This document shows positions 43,983 to 52,633 of a stretch of DNA of 64,000 nt, one piece after another. This stretch comes from Affinibrenneria salicis. Lineage in GTDB: Bacteria > Pseudomonadota > Gammaproteobacteria > Enterobacterales > Enterobacteriaceae. Positions within the stretch are counted from its first letter, which is position 1; the number at the start of each line of letters is the position of its first letter. The stretch lies in assembly GCF_008710095.1 (NCBI RefSeq), contig NZ_VYKJ01000004.1, forward strand, positions 1 to 64,000, written 5' to 3'. The position numbers and the translations under genes are program-made. The notes beneath the pieces were generated by a model. The model was given only the letters and a program-made list of their open reading frames with translations, was not told the origin of the DNA and searched no databases.

Positions 43983-44945
43983 TTAGCCGCAGACCAGAAC
44001 GACACGTCCGAGCGTGGGATTACCTTCGACATATGCATGGGCCTGTGCCGCATCGGCAAGCGGAAAGGTCCGATCTATGAGCACCTCAAGTCTCCCATCG
44101 GCTGCCTGCTCCAGCATCCGGGAAACCGTCTGATGAACTTCGGGCTTTTCAAGCTGCGTTCCCATGAATACGCCGAACAACGACTGATTCGCCTGAAGCG
44201 CGGGCCACAGCTCAACCTGCAGCGTCGGTCCGCCGGCGTTGCCGACGAATACCAGGCGCCCCTCCGGACGCAACATCCCCAGAGAATCCTGCATGGTTGT
44301 TCCCACCGGGTCCACAACAAGGTCGACACCTCGGTTCTCGGTCAAGCGCATGACCGTCTCCACCATATCACCCCCCCAACGGTCGATTGCATGGTCCAAT
44401 CCAAGTGCCGCTAAGTGTTTGCCTCTTTCCACGCCGGATACCGTCCCGAGCACTGTTGCACCAGCCTGATGTGCGAGCTGTACGGCGGCGCTTCCCACGC
44501 CACCGGCCGCCGCCTGGATCAGGACGGTTTCGCCACGCTTCAAATCGCCGCGCGCGAAGAGGCAGTGATGCGCGGTTCCGTATGCGATCGGTAATGCTGC
44601 TGCGATCGCCATGTCGAGACCCTTCGGTACCCGCCAGGTCTTGCTCGCGGCTACGGCGCGCAATTCAGCATGCGAGCCTGACACATCGAAGCTCGTGACC
44701 TTCTGACCTGCCTTACGGTCGTGAACATCGCAGCCCACTGAAACGATCTCGCCTGCCGCCGCATAGCCGACGACGTAGCCAGGATAAGGCGGCGGCGATG
44801 ACGCGCGGTTGATCAGGTCTCCTCTTTCCAGCGCGACAGTCTCTACCCGAATGACAACACCGTTGGGCGGACAGACTGGGTCGGGAACATCCGTATAATG
44901 AAGGACATCCGGTGATCCGGGGTGATCGTAGACAACTGCTTTCAT
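43983..44945 (-). CDS. Quinone oxidoreductase-like MDR family enzyme
   Basis: A 320-residue NADPH-dependent medium-chain reductase without the zinc-lobe cysteines. GroES-like N-terminal domain with MKAVVYDHPGSPDVL, then a Rossmann domain with VLIQAAAGGVGSAAVQLAHQ. This group reduces quinones or enones and protects from electrophiles. ATG 44945 follows GAGGAAA. GC-rich codon use differs from the AT-rich cargo before it and resembles beta/gamma-proteobacterial plasmids. Its start overlaps the stop of the upstream small gene by four bases. Confidence 0.82.
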   Translation of the reverse strand: MKAVVYDHPGSPDVLHYTDVPDPVCPPNGVVIRVETVALERGDLINRASSPPPYPGYVVGYAAAGEIVSVGCDVHDRKAGQKVTSFDVSGSHAELRAVAASKTWRVPKGLDMAIAAALPIAYGTAHHCLFARGDLKRGETVLIQAAAGGVGSAAVQLAHQAGATVLGTVSGVERGKHLAALGLDHAIDRWGGDMVETVMRLTENRGVDLVVDPVGTTMQDSLGMLRPEGRLVFVGNAGGPTLQVELWPALQANQSLFGVFMGTQLEKPEVHQTVSRMLEQAADGRLEVLIDRTFPLADAAQAHAYVEGNPTLGRVVLVCG

Positions 44946-45142
44946 CGCTTTCCTCGGCCGAACTGATTCAGGATTCCGAGTAGCGCGGCGTGATCGGACT
45001 TGCATTGCCGGCGCAGATCTTTGAGCTGTTCGGGATTGGATGACAATCCCTCGATGGTTAGCTCGTCGGCTTGCCTGGGCGTTTCAGATTGCCCATAGAC
45101 GGCCAGCGCCACGGATGGCAGGAGCGGGATCGCCTTCTTCAT
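44942..45142 (-). pseudogene. EexN/TrbK-like entry-exclusion lipoprotein remnant
   Basis: A 66-residue product: MKKAIPLLPSVALAVYGQSE then LTIEGLSSNPEQLKDLRRQC. EexN-type proteins share this NPE-x-L-x-x-L-x-x-x-C pattern and a lipobox ending in GC. Here the lipobox position reads AVYGQSE, with the cysteine lost, and the C-terminus is cut. It has a GGAGGAA site and follows the next gene with a four-base overlap. Likely a relic of a conjugative element. Confidence 0.5.
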
Positions 45143-45450
45143 GGTTTGGATTCCTCCGGATGATTACGAAAATTTCCTGGCGCTGGCCTGATGATTTCGG
45201 GTGACTCAATGGCCTGCGCACGATCGATGAAGCGTGCCAGCATCTCCGATGCCGGCGCGGCGATGTTCTTGTCGACCACGCGCACGTCGGCCGATCCTTT
45301 CACCTCCGGCACGGCTCCGATCGGATAGCTCGCCAGCTCGTTATGGGCGTTGAGCGCGACGTAGTGGGCCTTGCCGTTCAGGCGTTCGATCGGCACCCGG
45401 TCATCGTCACCGGCGGCGCGCTGCAAGGTGCGATATCCAGGCTCGTTCAC
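45139..45450 (-). pseudogene. Fragment resembling a DUF3363 conjugative relaxase
   Basis: A 103-residue open frame. GKAHYVALNAHNELASYPIG followed by AVPEVKGSADVRVVDKNIAA resembles the middle part of VirD2-like relaxases with the DUF3363 region. The last 30 residues do not. No relaxase active-site tyrosine or HUH motif is in this piece. Supports descent of the cassette from a conjugative plasmid or ICE; see the matching end at 47095-47300. Confidence 0.45.
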
Positions 45451-45583
45451 CGCTCTTGCTCCACCTCATATTAGAGACTTTCCCCTCCGTCATGCGTTTT
45501 CGTTGATGTCACCAGACCGTAATGATCACAGTCCGTGCGGGCTGCCCTGTTGAATTTTCGACTGATCGAAAGATCCGTAACGC

Positions 45584-45973
45584 TTAGGGCAGCCTGGCAA
45601 TCACCTTAATCTCAAACTGGAATCCGTAAAGCCACGTCACGCCGATCCCGGTTAAAGTGGGGTAGGGGGCTTCCCCCCAATATTCCGGCAGGATACTCCA
45701 GATAGCTTCGAGGTTTGACTCAGGATCGACGACAAAGAGGGTTACATCAACTACGTCATCGAATGTGCAACCCGCAGCCGCAAGAACAGCATTAAGGTTA
45801 TCGAATGCCAGCCTGACCTGCGCTTTTAGATCGTGTTCAGGCGACCCATCCTCGCGGCTACCAACCTGCCCCGAAACAAACAAGAAGCCGTTGGATTTGA
45901 TGGCCGGTGAATACCGATTGCGCGCATAGAGCGCCTGCCGACCGAAGGGAAAAACTGCTTCGCGTGTTGTCAT
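45584..45973 (-). CDS. RidA/YjgF-family protein
   Basis: A 129-residue Rid-family protein. Relatives hydrolyse reactive enamines/imines or act in breakdown of aromatic or amino compounds. GFLFVSGQVGSREDGSPEHD and CTFDDVVDVTLFVVD are the typical strands; the usual C-terminal arginine and glutamate active-site region is less standard (GIGVTWLYGFQFEIKV), so it belongs to a Rid subfamily rather than archetypal RidA. ATG 45973 follows AAAGGT. Divergent from the LysR gene at 46115. Confidence 0.82.
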   Translation of the reverse strand: MTTREAVFPFGRQALYARNRYSPAIKSNGFLFVSGQVGSREDGSPEHDLKAQVRLAFDNLNAVLAAAGCTFDDVVDVTLFVVDPESNLEAIWSILPEYWGEAPYPTLTGIGVTWLYGFQFEIKVIARLP

Positions 45974-46114
45974 GTTTGTACCTTTGCAATGGGGCGAAAT
46001 CTGCCCAATGAACAAAAAGACACTTTACAGGTGTTAGATCGGGTGGATAAACAAGCGACTTTGTCCTTCATTGTTTGTAAAATCCAAACAATCCGTAAAA
46101 AGAAAGGATAAGGA

Positions 46115-47035
46115 ATGGATCGTTTCGATGCGATGCACGCTTTTGCGCGTGTGGTGGAGGCAGGTAGCTTCACAAAGGCTGCCCAAACGCTTCATATGAG
46201 CAAAACCACGGTGACGCAACTCATTCAGCAGTTGGAAGCGCGCCTGCGCGTCAAGTTGCTCCATCGCACCACCCGCAAGCTCAGCGTCACTCCCGAGGGA
46301 GCGGCCTACTACGAGCGCGTCATCCGCCTCCTGGCGGACATGGACGATGCTGAAACCAGCCTGTCCAGCGCGTCGATTACGCCCAGGGGACGGTTACGGG
46401 TGGATGTGCCCAGTCCGCTGGCCCGCCTGGTCATAGTGCCGGCGCTACCGGCCTTCCACATGCGCTACCCGGATATCCAGTTCGACATGGGCGTGAGCGA
46501 CCGGGTGGTGGATCTGATCGGCGACAACGTGGATTGCGTCTTGCGCGGTGGCGAAATCAACGACCAGTCCCTGATCGCGCGCCATGTCGGCGATTTGCAA
46601 ATCGGCGCCTACGTCGCACCGAGTTATGTGGAACGCCTTGGCGCGCCTGCGCATCCGCGAGAGCTGGAAAACACCGACCATCGCATCGTGGGATTCTTGT
46701 CCTCACGCACCGGTAAGATTGCGCCTCTGGCACTGCACCGAGAGAGTGAACATATTGAAATCAAGGGCAGCTATGTGCTCGCTGTGGATGATGGCAATGC
46801 TTACCTCGAAGCGGGGTTAGCTGGGTTAGGCGTGATTGCGCTGCCAATCTATATGGCGGCAGCACATCAGGCTTGTGGCGCCTTGATTCCGTTATTTGAA
46901 CAATGGCGTATTAATCCCATTCCCCTGTACCTGGCATTTCCGCCGAACCGCCATGTCAGCGCCAAACTGCGCGTTTTTATTGATTGGATCATTGAATTGA
47001 TGCAGCAGCATGCCCCGAATTCCAACAATAAGTAA
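46115..47035 (+). CDS. LysR-family regulator divergent from the RidA-like gene
   Basis: A 306-residue LysR regulator of the DmlR-like group: MDRFDAMHAFARVVEAGSFT, helix-turn-helix TKAAQTLHMSKTTVTQLIQQLE, then the effector domain with GRLRVDVPSPLARLVIVPAL. AAAGGATAAGG precedes ATG 46115. It likely controls the RidA-like gene 140 bases away and possibly the quinone reductase. Lies inside relaxase debris. Confidence 0.82.
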   Translation: MDRFDAMHAFARVVEAGSFTKAAQTLHMSKTTVTQLIQQLEARLRVKLLHRTTRKLSVTPEGAAYYERVIRLLADMDDAETSLSSASITPRGRLRVDVPSPLARLVIVPALPAFHMRYPDIQFDMGVSDRVVDLIGDNVDCVLRGGEINDQSLIARHVGDLQIGAYVAPSYVERLGAPAHPRELENTDHRIVGFLSSRTGKIAPLALHRESEHIEIKGSYVLAVDDGNAYLEAGLAGLGVIALPIYMAAAHQACGALIPLFEQWRINPIPLYLAFPPNRHVSAKLRVFIDWIIELMQQHAPNSNNK

Positions 47036-47094
47036 CTGCATCCCAGCCGCTGATTCGCTCCTGGAACGGTATCAGTCGCTATGCAACCGACCTG

Positions 47095-47300
47095 TTAAAT
47101 CGAAACGCCACGCTGCCGTCCGATTTCCCACGACATCCCATCACCGCGCACCGTCGCAGCCATCTGCTGGCCTAATCGTTGCACGATCACCGGCTTCCAC
47201 GGCACCAGACTGAATCCCAAGCCATCGTCCAGCATCGCGTAACGCCCGCTGGCGAGCATGACGCTGCGGCGGTAGACGCCGGTCACGCGCTGACTATCCG
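47095..47300 (-). pseudogene. C-terminal end of a DUF3363 relaxase
   Basis: Minus-strand frame ending at TAA 47095: GVYRRSVMLASGRYAMLDDG followed by FSLVPWKPVIVQRLGQQMAA and ending MSWEIGRQRGVSI. This is the characteristic end of VirD2-type relaxases in proteobacterial plasmids. Only about 65 residues remain. With 45139-45450 it brackets the RidA and LysR genes. Confidence 0.65.
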
Positions 47301-47460
47301 TTACAGGATATAACCTTAGCAACAATCACCATAGGCAGTGAGAACACTCAAATTAGTTTTATGTCACCATCGCCGGCTGGTGATCATTCTGGTGGTCTTG
47401 ACAGAAAGAAATTTCCCACTTAGCTTATTTATTAGCCAATTACTGGCAAAGGCGATCCCG

Positions 47461-47490
47461 GTCAGGGAACCATTCTCCCGTTTTCATGCA
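47461..47490 (+). repeat. Attachment end, copy 4
   Basis: GTCAGGGAACCATTCTCCCG matches copy 3 (43527 onward), and the sequences stay similar through the CATCGGGAAAA hairpin region (43637 and 47571) up to an integrase start. Confidence 0.6.
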
Positions 47491-47631
47491 TCCTTACGAA
47501 TCCCTGGTTATATATTTATTCAACCGGTTAGCGTGAAAAATCGTCCCGATGTATTTCTGGTTTTCCCTCTGCATCGGGAAAAATGGTGGTCAAATTTGGG
47601 GCTTTCCGGTTCGATAGCGGCAATGACCCGC

Positions 47632-47880
47632 TTATGGCCTACCTTAACGACACGAAAATCCGCAACTTAAAGCTTTGCGTAACTCCCATAACATTATTCG
47701 ATTGAAGCTTTGTATCTCCACGTTAAACCTACTGGTTCACGTCTCTGGTACTTCAGATACTATTTCGATGGCAAAGAGACCGCATTGCATTGGGCTCTTA
47801 TCCGTTAATCAGTCTATCGGAGGCGCGCCAGAAACGTGATGTACTCCGCAAACTGCTGGTACAGAATATTTCCCTCTCGG
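47632..47880 (+). pseudogene. Decayed P4-type integrase N-terminus
   Basis: Frames in sequence give AYLNDTKIRNLK, then ALYLHVKPTGSRLWYFRYYF, DGKE and SLSEARQKRDVLRKLL, which is the integrase arm-binding domain interrupted by frameshifts and small deletions. The catalytic part is missing. Third integrase scar of the stack. Confidence 0.7.
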
Positions 47881-48332
47881 CGTGGTTAAAGTGACGCACT
47901 GGACTGGCGCAGTGATTGAAAATTGAAATTCTGGTTCAGGATTGCTCACGCAGCAGCAAGGAGCAAGGCCGCTATCTTTGCAGGCCGCAGTTAATAAAGG
48001 TTAGAGGCTGATAATTAGCAGGTCCGGCAGCGTTAAGCTATGCCGATAAACCATTGTGTGTACGTATGGCCCCGATCGCGATGCGGTTCGGCAGTTTTCA
48101 GCGCGATTACTCTCCCAGGTGTTAAATGCAGGCAAAGCGACTGAATCCGGAAAGACAATCAATAAAAAAATTACACGTTAATAATCATGGCATTAACATT
48201 ATTTTTCACAAACCATCTTAAGCTAACAAAATGGTAAGTACTTACAAATAGAAAGTAATGTATTTACTATGATGCCAGTGCTGCTTCTGGTTGTGGCGTG
48301 TTGGGTTAGAAAAAGGTTTTCAGAGGTTATTG
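47881..48332. other. Gap before the macrodomain gene, with a palindrome
   Basis: No gene seen. Decayed island sequence up to about 48150, then AT-rich promoter-like sequence. The perfect palindrome GTAAGTACTTAC lies at 48234-48245, about 90 bases before the macrodomain start, and could be an operator for an HxlR/MarR-like regulator. Confidence 0.45.
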
Positions 48333-49229
48333 ATGAGTCTTGCATTGAGCCACTATCGCAAAAAAATCGCGCTGGATGAGCCATTCAACATTGAGGCGGT
48401 TTTGTCCGAAGCAGAATTCAGCGCGGCTTTGAAGAAACTGCTGCACTATTTATCCAGTGAGACGGGCGCATTCCCGGCATCACCGGCGCATTCAGATCTC
48501 GGTAATTTACGGGCACTCTTGACGAGCCGGGGCCCAGCGCCTTTGCCCGCAGAATATCTGACATTGAGTGACGCGTTGCTGCAAACGTTGCAATCCCGAC
48601 GCGTTCTGACAAAGGCGCTTGAATTGCCCACCCTTGCCGAGCGGCTGGCACAAACCGATTACCCTGCTGCCGCAACCTGTTCGTTGTGGCGTGGCGATAT
48701 CACCAGGCTGGACATCGACGGTATTGTGAATGCGGCGAATGAAAAACTTCTTGGATGTTTTATTCCCTTTCATGCCTGTATCGATAATGCCATTCACTGG
48801 CAGGCCGGTCCCCGACTTCGAACAGACTGCGACATCATCATGCAGGCTCAGCACCAGGAAGACGAAAAAACCGGGGAGGCGAAGATCACTCGCGGATATA
48901 ACCTGCCGGCAAAATACGTTTTGCATACGGTTGGCCCGGTTGGCCCGGTGGTCAGAGGTGTGCTGACAGCCTGGCACCGTTCTGCCCTGGCAAAATGCTA
49001 TCTGTCATGCCTCGAATTAGCCGCACAGGCGGGCCTGAAATCCATTGCGTTTTGCGCGATTTCAACCGGCGTCTTTGGTTTTCCGCGCCAGCCGGCAGCG
49101 GAGATAGCAATTCAAACGGTTGCTCGCTGGCTGGCAGAACATCCCGGCTATCTTGAACGCGTGGTCTTCAACGTTTTCAGCGCTGAAGACGAACATATTT
49201 ATCAGAAGCTTTTGGAGACGTATCCATGA
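48333..49229 (+). CDS. Zinc-dependent macrodomain ADP-ribosyl hydrolase
   Basis: A 298-residue protein. The N-terminal 120 residues are helical; then a macrodomain with WRGDITRLDIDGIVNAANEK and LLGCFIPFHACIDNAIHWQA, the Zn-macro signature (Cys, His, Cys ligands), followed by GEAKITRGYNLPAKYVLHTV. Such enzymes remove ADP-ribose from proteins. It overlaps the sirtuin gene by four bases, the operon arrangement known for SirTM/Zn-macro pairs of Firmicutes. ATG 48333 has AGAGG upstream. Confidence 0.88.
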   Translation: MSLALSHYRKKIALDEPFNIEAVLSEAEFSAALKKLLHYLSSETGAFPASPAHSDLGNLRALLTSRGPAPLPAEYLTLSDALLQTLQSRRVLTKALELPTLAERLAQTDYPAAATCSLWRGDITRLDIDGIVNAANEKLLGCFIPFHACIDNAIHWQAGPRLRTDCDIIMQAQHQEDEKTGEAKITRGYNLPAKYVLHTVGPVGPVVRGVLTAWHRSALAKCYLSCLELAAQAGLKSIAFCAISTGVFGFPRQPAAEIAIQTVARWLAEHPGYLERVVFNVFSAEDEHIYQKLLETYP

Positions 49230-50098
49230 ACAAAACAACTCTGGCCGACGTCTCGTCCCTGATTGCTGATAGCCAGCATATACTCATCACGGCCGGTGCC
49301 GGGATGTCAGCCGCCGCAGGGTTCGATTATGGTGAAAATGATCGCTATAAAGAGCTCTTTCCGGCTTTTGCGCGTAAGGGATTCACCGCCCGCTATCAGG
49401 CAATTGGCTATCGGGGCTGGACTCCGGCGGAATTCTGGGCCTATTGGGCGATACACGTGGAAGATATACGGTTCGGTGAAAGAAACGATACGGTCTACCG
49501 TCAACTGCTTGCGTTAACCGAGCATGCCGACACCTTTGTCTATACTTCAAATGTGGATCAGCTTTTTTCACGCAATGGATTCAGTCGTGACAAATTGTAT
49601 ACCCCGCAAGGCGATTATGGTTATCTGCAATGCGCCAGAGCATGCCAGGACGTTGTATGGGACAGTGATCCTGTCATAAAAACACTGTTGCGGAATATGG
49701 ATCCCACCACTCAGACCATTACGAAACCTGACGTCATCCCGCACTGCCCAAACTGCGGCGGTGAGGTTTTCCTGAATGTTCGTATCGATCAGTATTTTGT
49801 GGAAAGCCCGTATCGTGAAGAGCTGGCGCGTTTTTCTGCCTGGATTGAGACGCTCGTTGAGCAGCCCTTTTTGATTATCGAAATTGGTGCCGGATTTAAT
49901 ACCCCCTCGGTGATCCGCTGGCCAGGTGAGCGTTTAGTACAGGGAACGCGTCACGGCAAGCTGTTACGTATCAATAAAGATTATCCGCAGGTGCCTGATG
50001 AAATTAGCAACAGAGCACAAGGCATTAATGAGAATGCGGCCGAAGTGATTAACCAGCTTTATGAATATAGACAAATGAATAAAACTGTTTTGTCTTAA
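49226..50098 (+). CDS. Class M sirtuin (SirTM), probable protein ADP-ribosyltransferase
   Basis: A 290-residue SIR2-fold protein. NAD-binding motif GAGMSAAAGFDY at residues 24-35. TPQGDYGYLQC has Gln128 where deacetylating sirtuins have the catalytic histidine (HG), the mark of SirTM, which ADP-ribosylates instead of deacetylating. Zinc cysteines are Cys136, Cys140, Cys174 and Cys177. In Staphylococcus and Streptococcus the pair comes with GcvH-L and LplA2, whose lipoyl domain is the target; neither is present here, so the target must be another protein. Coupled to the macrodomain gene. Confidence 0.85.
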   Translation: MNKTTLADVSSLIADSQHILITAGAGMSAAAGFDYGENDRYKELFPAFARKGFTARYQAIGYRGWTPAEFWAYWAIHVEDIRFGERNDTVYRQLLALTEHADTFVYTSNVDQLFSRNGFSRDKLYTPQGDYGYLQCARACQDVVWDSDPVIKTLLRNMDPTTQTITKPDVIPHCPNCGGEVFLNVRIDQYFVESPYREELARFSAWIETLVEQPFLIIEIGAGFNTPSVIRWPGERLVQGTRHGKLLRINKDYPQVPDEISNRAQGINENAAEVINQLYEYRQMNKTVLS

Positions 50099-50346
50099 TG
50101 GACTGCTGAGTCCGCAACACTTATGAGGAACTCATCCGAACGGGTATCTGTATTCTGAGCACGTGAAGGTTTGTTATCTACCAGAATCCAAACATTGAAC
50201 ATTCCGTAAGTTCATTGGAAAAGGCTGTTTATATTTTTTGGCAGCTGTTTACTGTTTTGGGAAAAAATATAAGCATCTTTTTCTCAACACTGTTGATATA
50301 TCATCAACGAAAACTCACTGAGTTAATTAATAATGAGAGGTTTTAT
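50099..50346. other. Promoter region of the NTF2-fold gene
   Basis: Sequence after the sirtuin stop with no gene. AT-rich from about 50210; probably holds the promoter for the next gene. Confidence 0.35.
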
Positions 50347-51264
50347 ATGCATCAAGCTGAAAAAGATCTGACTGCGAAGGCATTTGGTTCTGCTCATAAA
50401 GCGAAATCCGTGAAAAGTCTGGCTGCCGGATTTATCGCAGCATCATTGCTGTTCAGCTGTGCTCAGGCATCAGCCAAAGAATCAACAAAGGTTGTTGATC
50501 TGAAGCCTATTGCTATAAAGGCGCAAAATGCCTTTTTCAAAGATTACAGTGAAACGGGCGTACGAAAATATTTTAATACTAATTATATTCAGCATAATCC
50601 AACGGTTCCTACAGGTATTGAGCCCGTTATTCAATTTTTACCGGTATTAAAGAAAAATGGAACGACCAGCACAACTCATCGCATCATTCAGGATGGTGAG
50701 TTTATTGTCATGCATAACACCTACGACAATGCTGAGGTTTTTGGGGCTCACAAAGTCGTTGCTTTTGATATATGGCGTTTTGAAAATGGTAAAGTAGCAG
50801 AACACTGGGATGCTATTAATCCTGTTGTGGAAAAAACGGCAAGCGGTCGTTCTCAGTATGATGGCCCTACCCAGGTAACGGACTTGGATAAAACCGATGC
50901 CAATAAAGCACTGGTTAAAAACTTCGTCAACGATGTTCTGTTGGGCAAAGCGCCACAGAAGATCACTGATTATATCAGCGCCAGAGAATACGATCAGCAC
51001 AATATAAATGTCAAAGACGGTCTGACAGGCCTGCAGGAAGCCATCAAGGCGCTGAGTGCCAAAAATAATATGTTCCAGTATAAAACCGTACATAAAGTAC
51101 TGGGTGAAGGTAACTTTGTTCTGACTCAGAGCGAAGGTGCATGGAATGGTAAACCACAAGCATTTTACGACTTATTCCGGCTCAAAGACGGTAAAATTGT
51201 GGAACACTGGGATATCATCCAGGAAATCCCGGCTAAATCAGCTAACAACAACACCATGTTCTAA
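50347..51264 (+). CDS. Exported protein with two SnoaL/NTF2-like domains
   Basis: A 305-residue protein. Start at ATG 50347 with GAGAGG upstream. Residues 23-43 are a signal sequence ([20 protein letters not shown]); cleavage after ASA is likely, and LFSC might instead serve as a weak lipobox. Two similar SnoaL-like domains follow, the first about 55-165 ([20 protein letters not shown] ... EHWDAINPV) and the second about 185-300 ([20 protein letters not shown] ... EHWDIIQEI). The fold binds small hydrophobic ligands or acts as a cyclase/isomerase. Function unknown; a terminator follows. Confidence 0.75.
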   Translation: MHQAEKDLTAKAFGSAHKAKSVKSLAAGFIAASLLFSCAQASAKESTKVVDLKPIAIKAQNAFFKDYSETGVRKYFNTNYIQHNPTVPTGIEPVIQFLPVLKKNGTTSTTHRIIQDGEFIVMHNTYDNAEVFGAHKVVAFDIWRFENGKVAEHWDAINPVVEKTASGRSQYDGPTQVTDLDKTDANKALVKNFVNDVLLGKAPQKITDYISAREYDQHNINVKDGLTGLQEAIKALSAKNNMFQYKTVHKVLGEGNFVLTQSEGAWNGKPQAFYDLFRLKDGKIVEHWDIIQEIPAKSANNNTMF

Positions 51265-51272
51265 TTAACGCG

Positions 51273-51304
51273 CCACAAAGCGATTAGAAATAATCGCTTT
51301 GTGG
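51273..51304 (+). terminator. Terminator after the NTF2-fold gene
   Basis: CCACAAAGCGATTA-GAAA-TAATCGCTTTGTGG, a perfect 14-bp stem with a GAAA tetraloop. The following bases are only weakly T-rich. Confidence 0.7.
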
Positions 51305-51560
51305 TTATCCAGCCGCTGCGAGAGACGCACAGTACCCGCGCCAGGCTTTTCACTGACAATTCCGCCTGATGCTGTTGTATAAAACCGTATTTCACTTCAG
51401 GCGTATGGCGAAGCGGCTGGCCGCCTTTGGGAGGAGGGGCAGCGCCTTCTCCTGCTTGGCGAGTTGACGCCTGAGACGGGCAATTTTCGTGGTCAGTTAC
51501 TGCTCATGTCCGGGCGCCGTGCTTTGTCGGCGTGGTTTACTTCTGCAGGCGTAAAGCTGA
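51305..51560 (-). pseudogene. IS3-family element remnant (OrfA end and OrfB start)
   Basis: Minus-strand pieces read [22 protein letters not shown], the end of a leucine-zipper OrfA, and out of phase [20 protein letters not shown], the start of OrfB. Rest of the element absent. Both pieces are in broken frames. Confidence 0.6.
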
Positions 51561-51611
51561 CAATCGTGCAGGCCGGGCTGCGCCGATACGACCGCCGAAG
51601 AGTCGATAATT

Positions 51612-52331
51612 TTACTCTGCCGGCGCCGACTCTCGCGGCTGGTGTGCGAAATACCAGTTTACCGTCTGCCTGACCAGTTCTTCGGTGGCGTCGATATAGT
51701 TTTCTGGTCGCGTGCGGATGTCGGCAGCAAGAATAAGTGGAATCTCGCTACAGCCCAGAATGATTTTATCCACGCCATCGGCCAGCATGCGCTCTTTTAT
51801 CGGATTCAGCAGACGCTGCGCCTCTTCTTCCCGTCCACCTTTCAGGGCGTAGATCGCCGCCATGACCTGCTGCTGCTGATTATCGCGGGGCGTAAGGCAC
51901 TCCGCGCCGCTCTCCTGTAGCTTGCGTTGATAAATTCGCGCCTGGACGGTCGCCGTGGTCGCCAGCAGCCCCACTTTATTTATCCGGTAGCGATGGATTG
52001 CGGCGCAGGCGGCATCGATGATGCTGATCATATCGACCCGACTCCGGGATTTTATTTCATCAAACCAATAATGTGCGGTATTGCACGGTATGATAATGCA
52101 GTTAGCGCCTGCATTTTCCAGAATTCGCATATATTGAATCATTTTTTTCAGCGGGGAAAGACCATGATGCAGGATACATTGAGTTCGGTCAGGAATATCC
52201 GGAATGGAAACGGCAATAACCGGAATATGTTGCTGGTCGCTTAACGCCGGCGTGTTTCTGATCAATTTATGCATTGCGTCGACGGTGGCGCCTGGCCCCA
52301 TTCCGCCCAGTATGCCAATCATATTGTTCAT
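51612..52331 (-). CDS. Aspartate/glutamate racemase family protein
   Basis: A 239-residue PLP-independent racemase. MNNMIGILGGMGPGATVDAM is the family start; catalytic cysteines are in IIIPCNTAHYWFDE and ILGCSEIPLIL, so both are present. It interconverts L- and D-aspartate or a related acid. Divergent from a LysR gene, and close to a GltP-type aspartate/glutamate carrier, which suggests a small aspartate-using group. Confidence 0.85.
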   Translation of the reverse strand: MNNMIGILGGMGPGATVDAMHKLIRNTPALSDQQHIPVIAVSIPDIPDRTQCILHHGLSPLKKMIQYMRILENAGANCIIIPCNTAHYWFDEIKSRSRVDMISIIDAACAAIHRYRINKVGLLATTATVQARIYQRKLQESGAECLTPRDNQQQQVMAAIYALKGGREEEAQRLLNPIKERMLADGVDKIILGCSEIPLILAADIRTRPENYIDATEELVRQTVNWYFAHQPRESAPAE

Positions 52332-52633
52332 GTTATTTGTCCGTTGCTGATATAATTATCTGTTTTCTGACTTTCCGTTCCGGAAATAAAATAATAAGAG
52401 TTATATCTGTTCTCTGTTATTAATAAATAACAGACAGTATATTTTTTTATCGCGTTTAGTCGCCGCGTCAGGCGCGTTCTGTCCAGAAAATATGTTGGTA
52501 CAGATAGTCGCATAATCAGTAAAAATGTGAATTGCTAAAAAAACATCCCCTATGTATGATTTGCATTTTTCTGTCCGGCATATTCTTTCTTCGGGATGTC
52601 GCCGGAGGCGCGGCAGGCACAGGGTGATGGGTA
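52332..52633. promoter_or_regulatory. Divergent promoter region, racemase and LysR genes
   Basis: About 300 AT-rich bases. CTGTTATT-AAT-AATAACAG-like inverted repeat near 52416-52435 is a possible regulator site. No gene seen. Confidence 0.4.
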
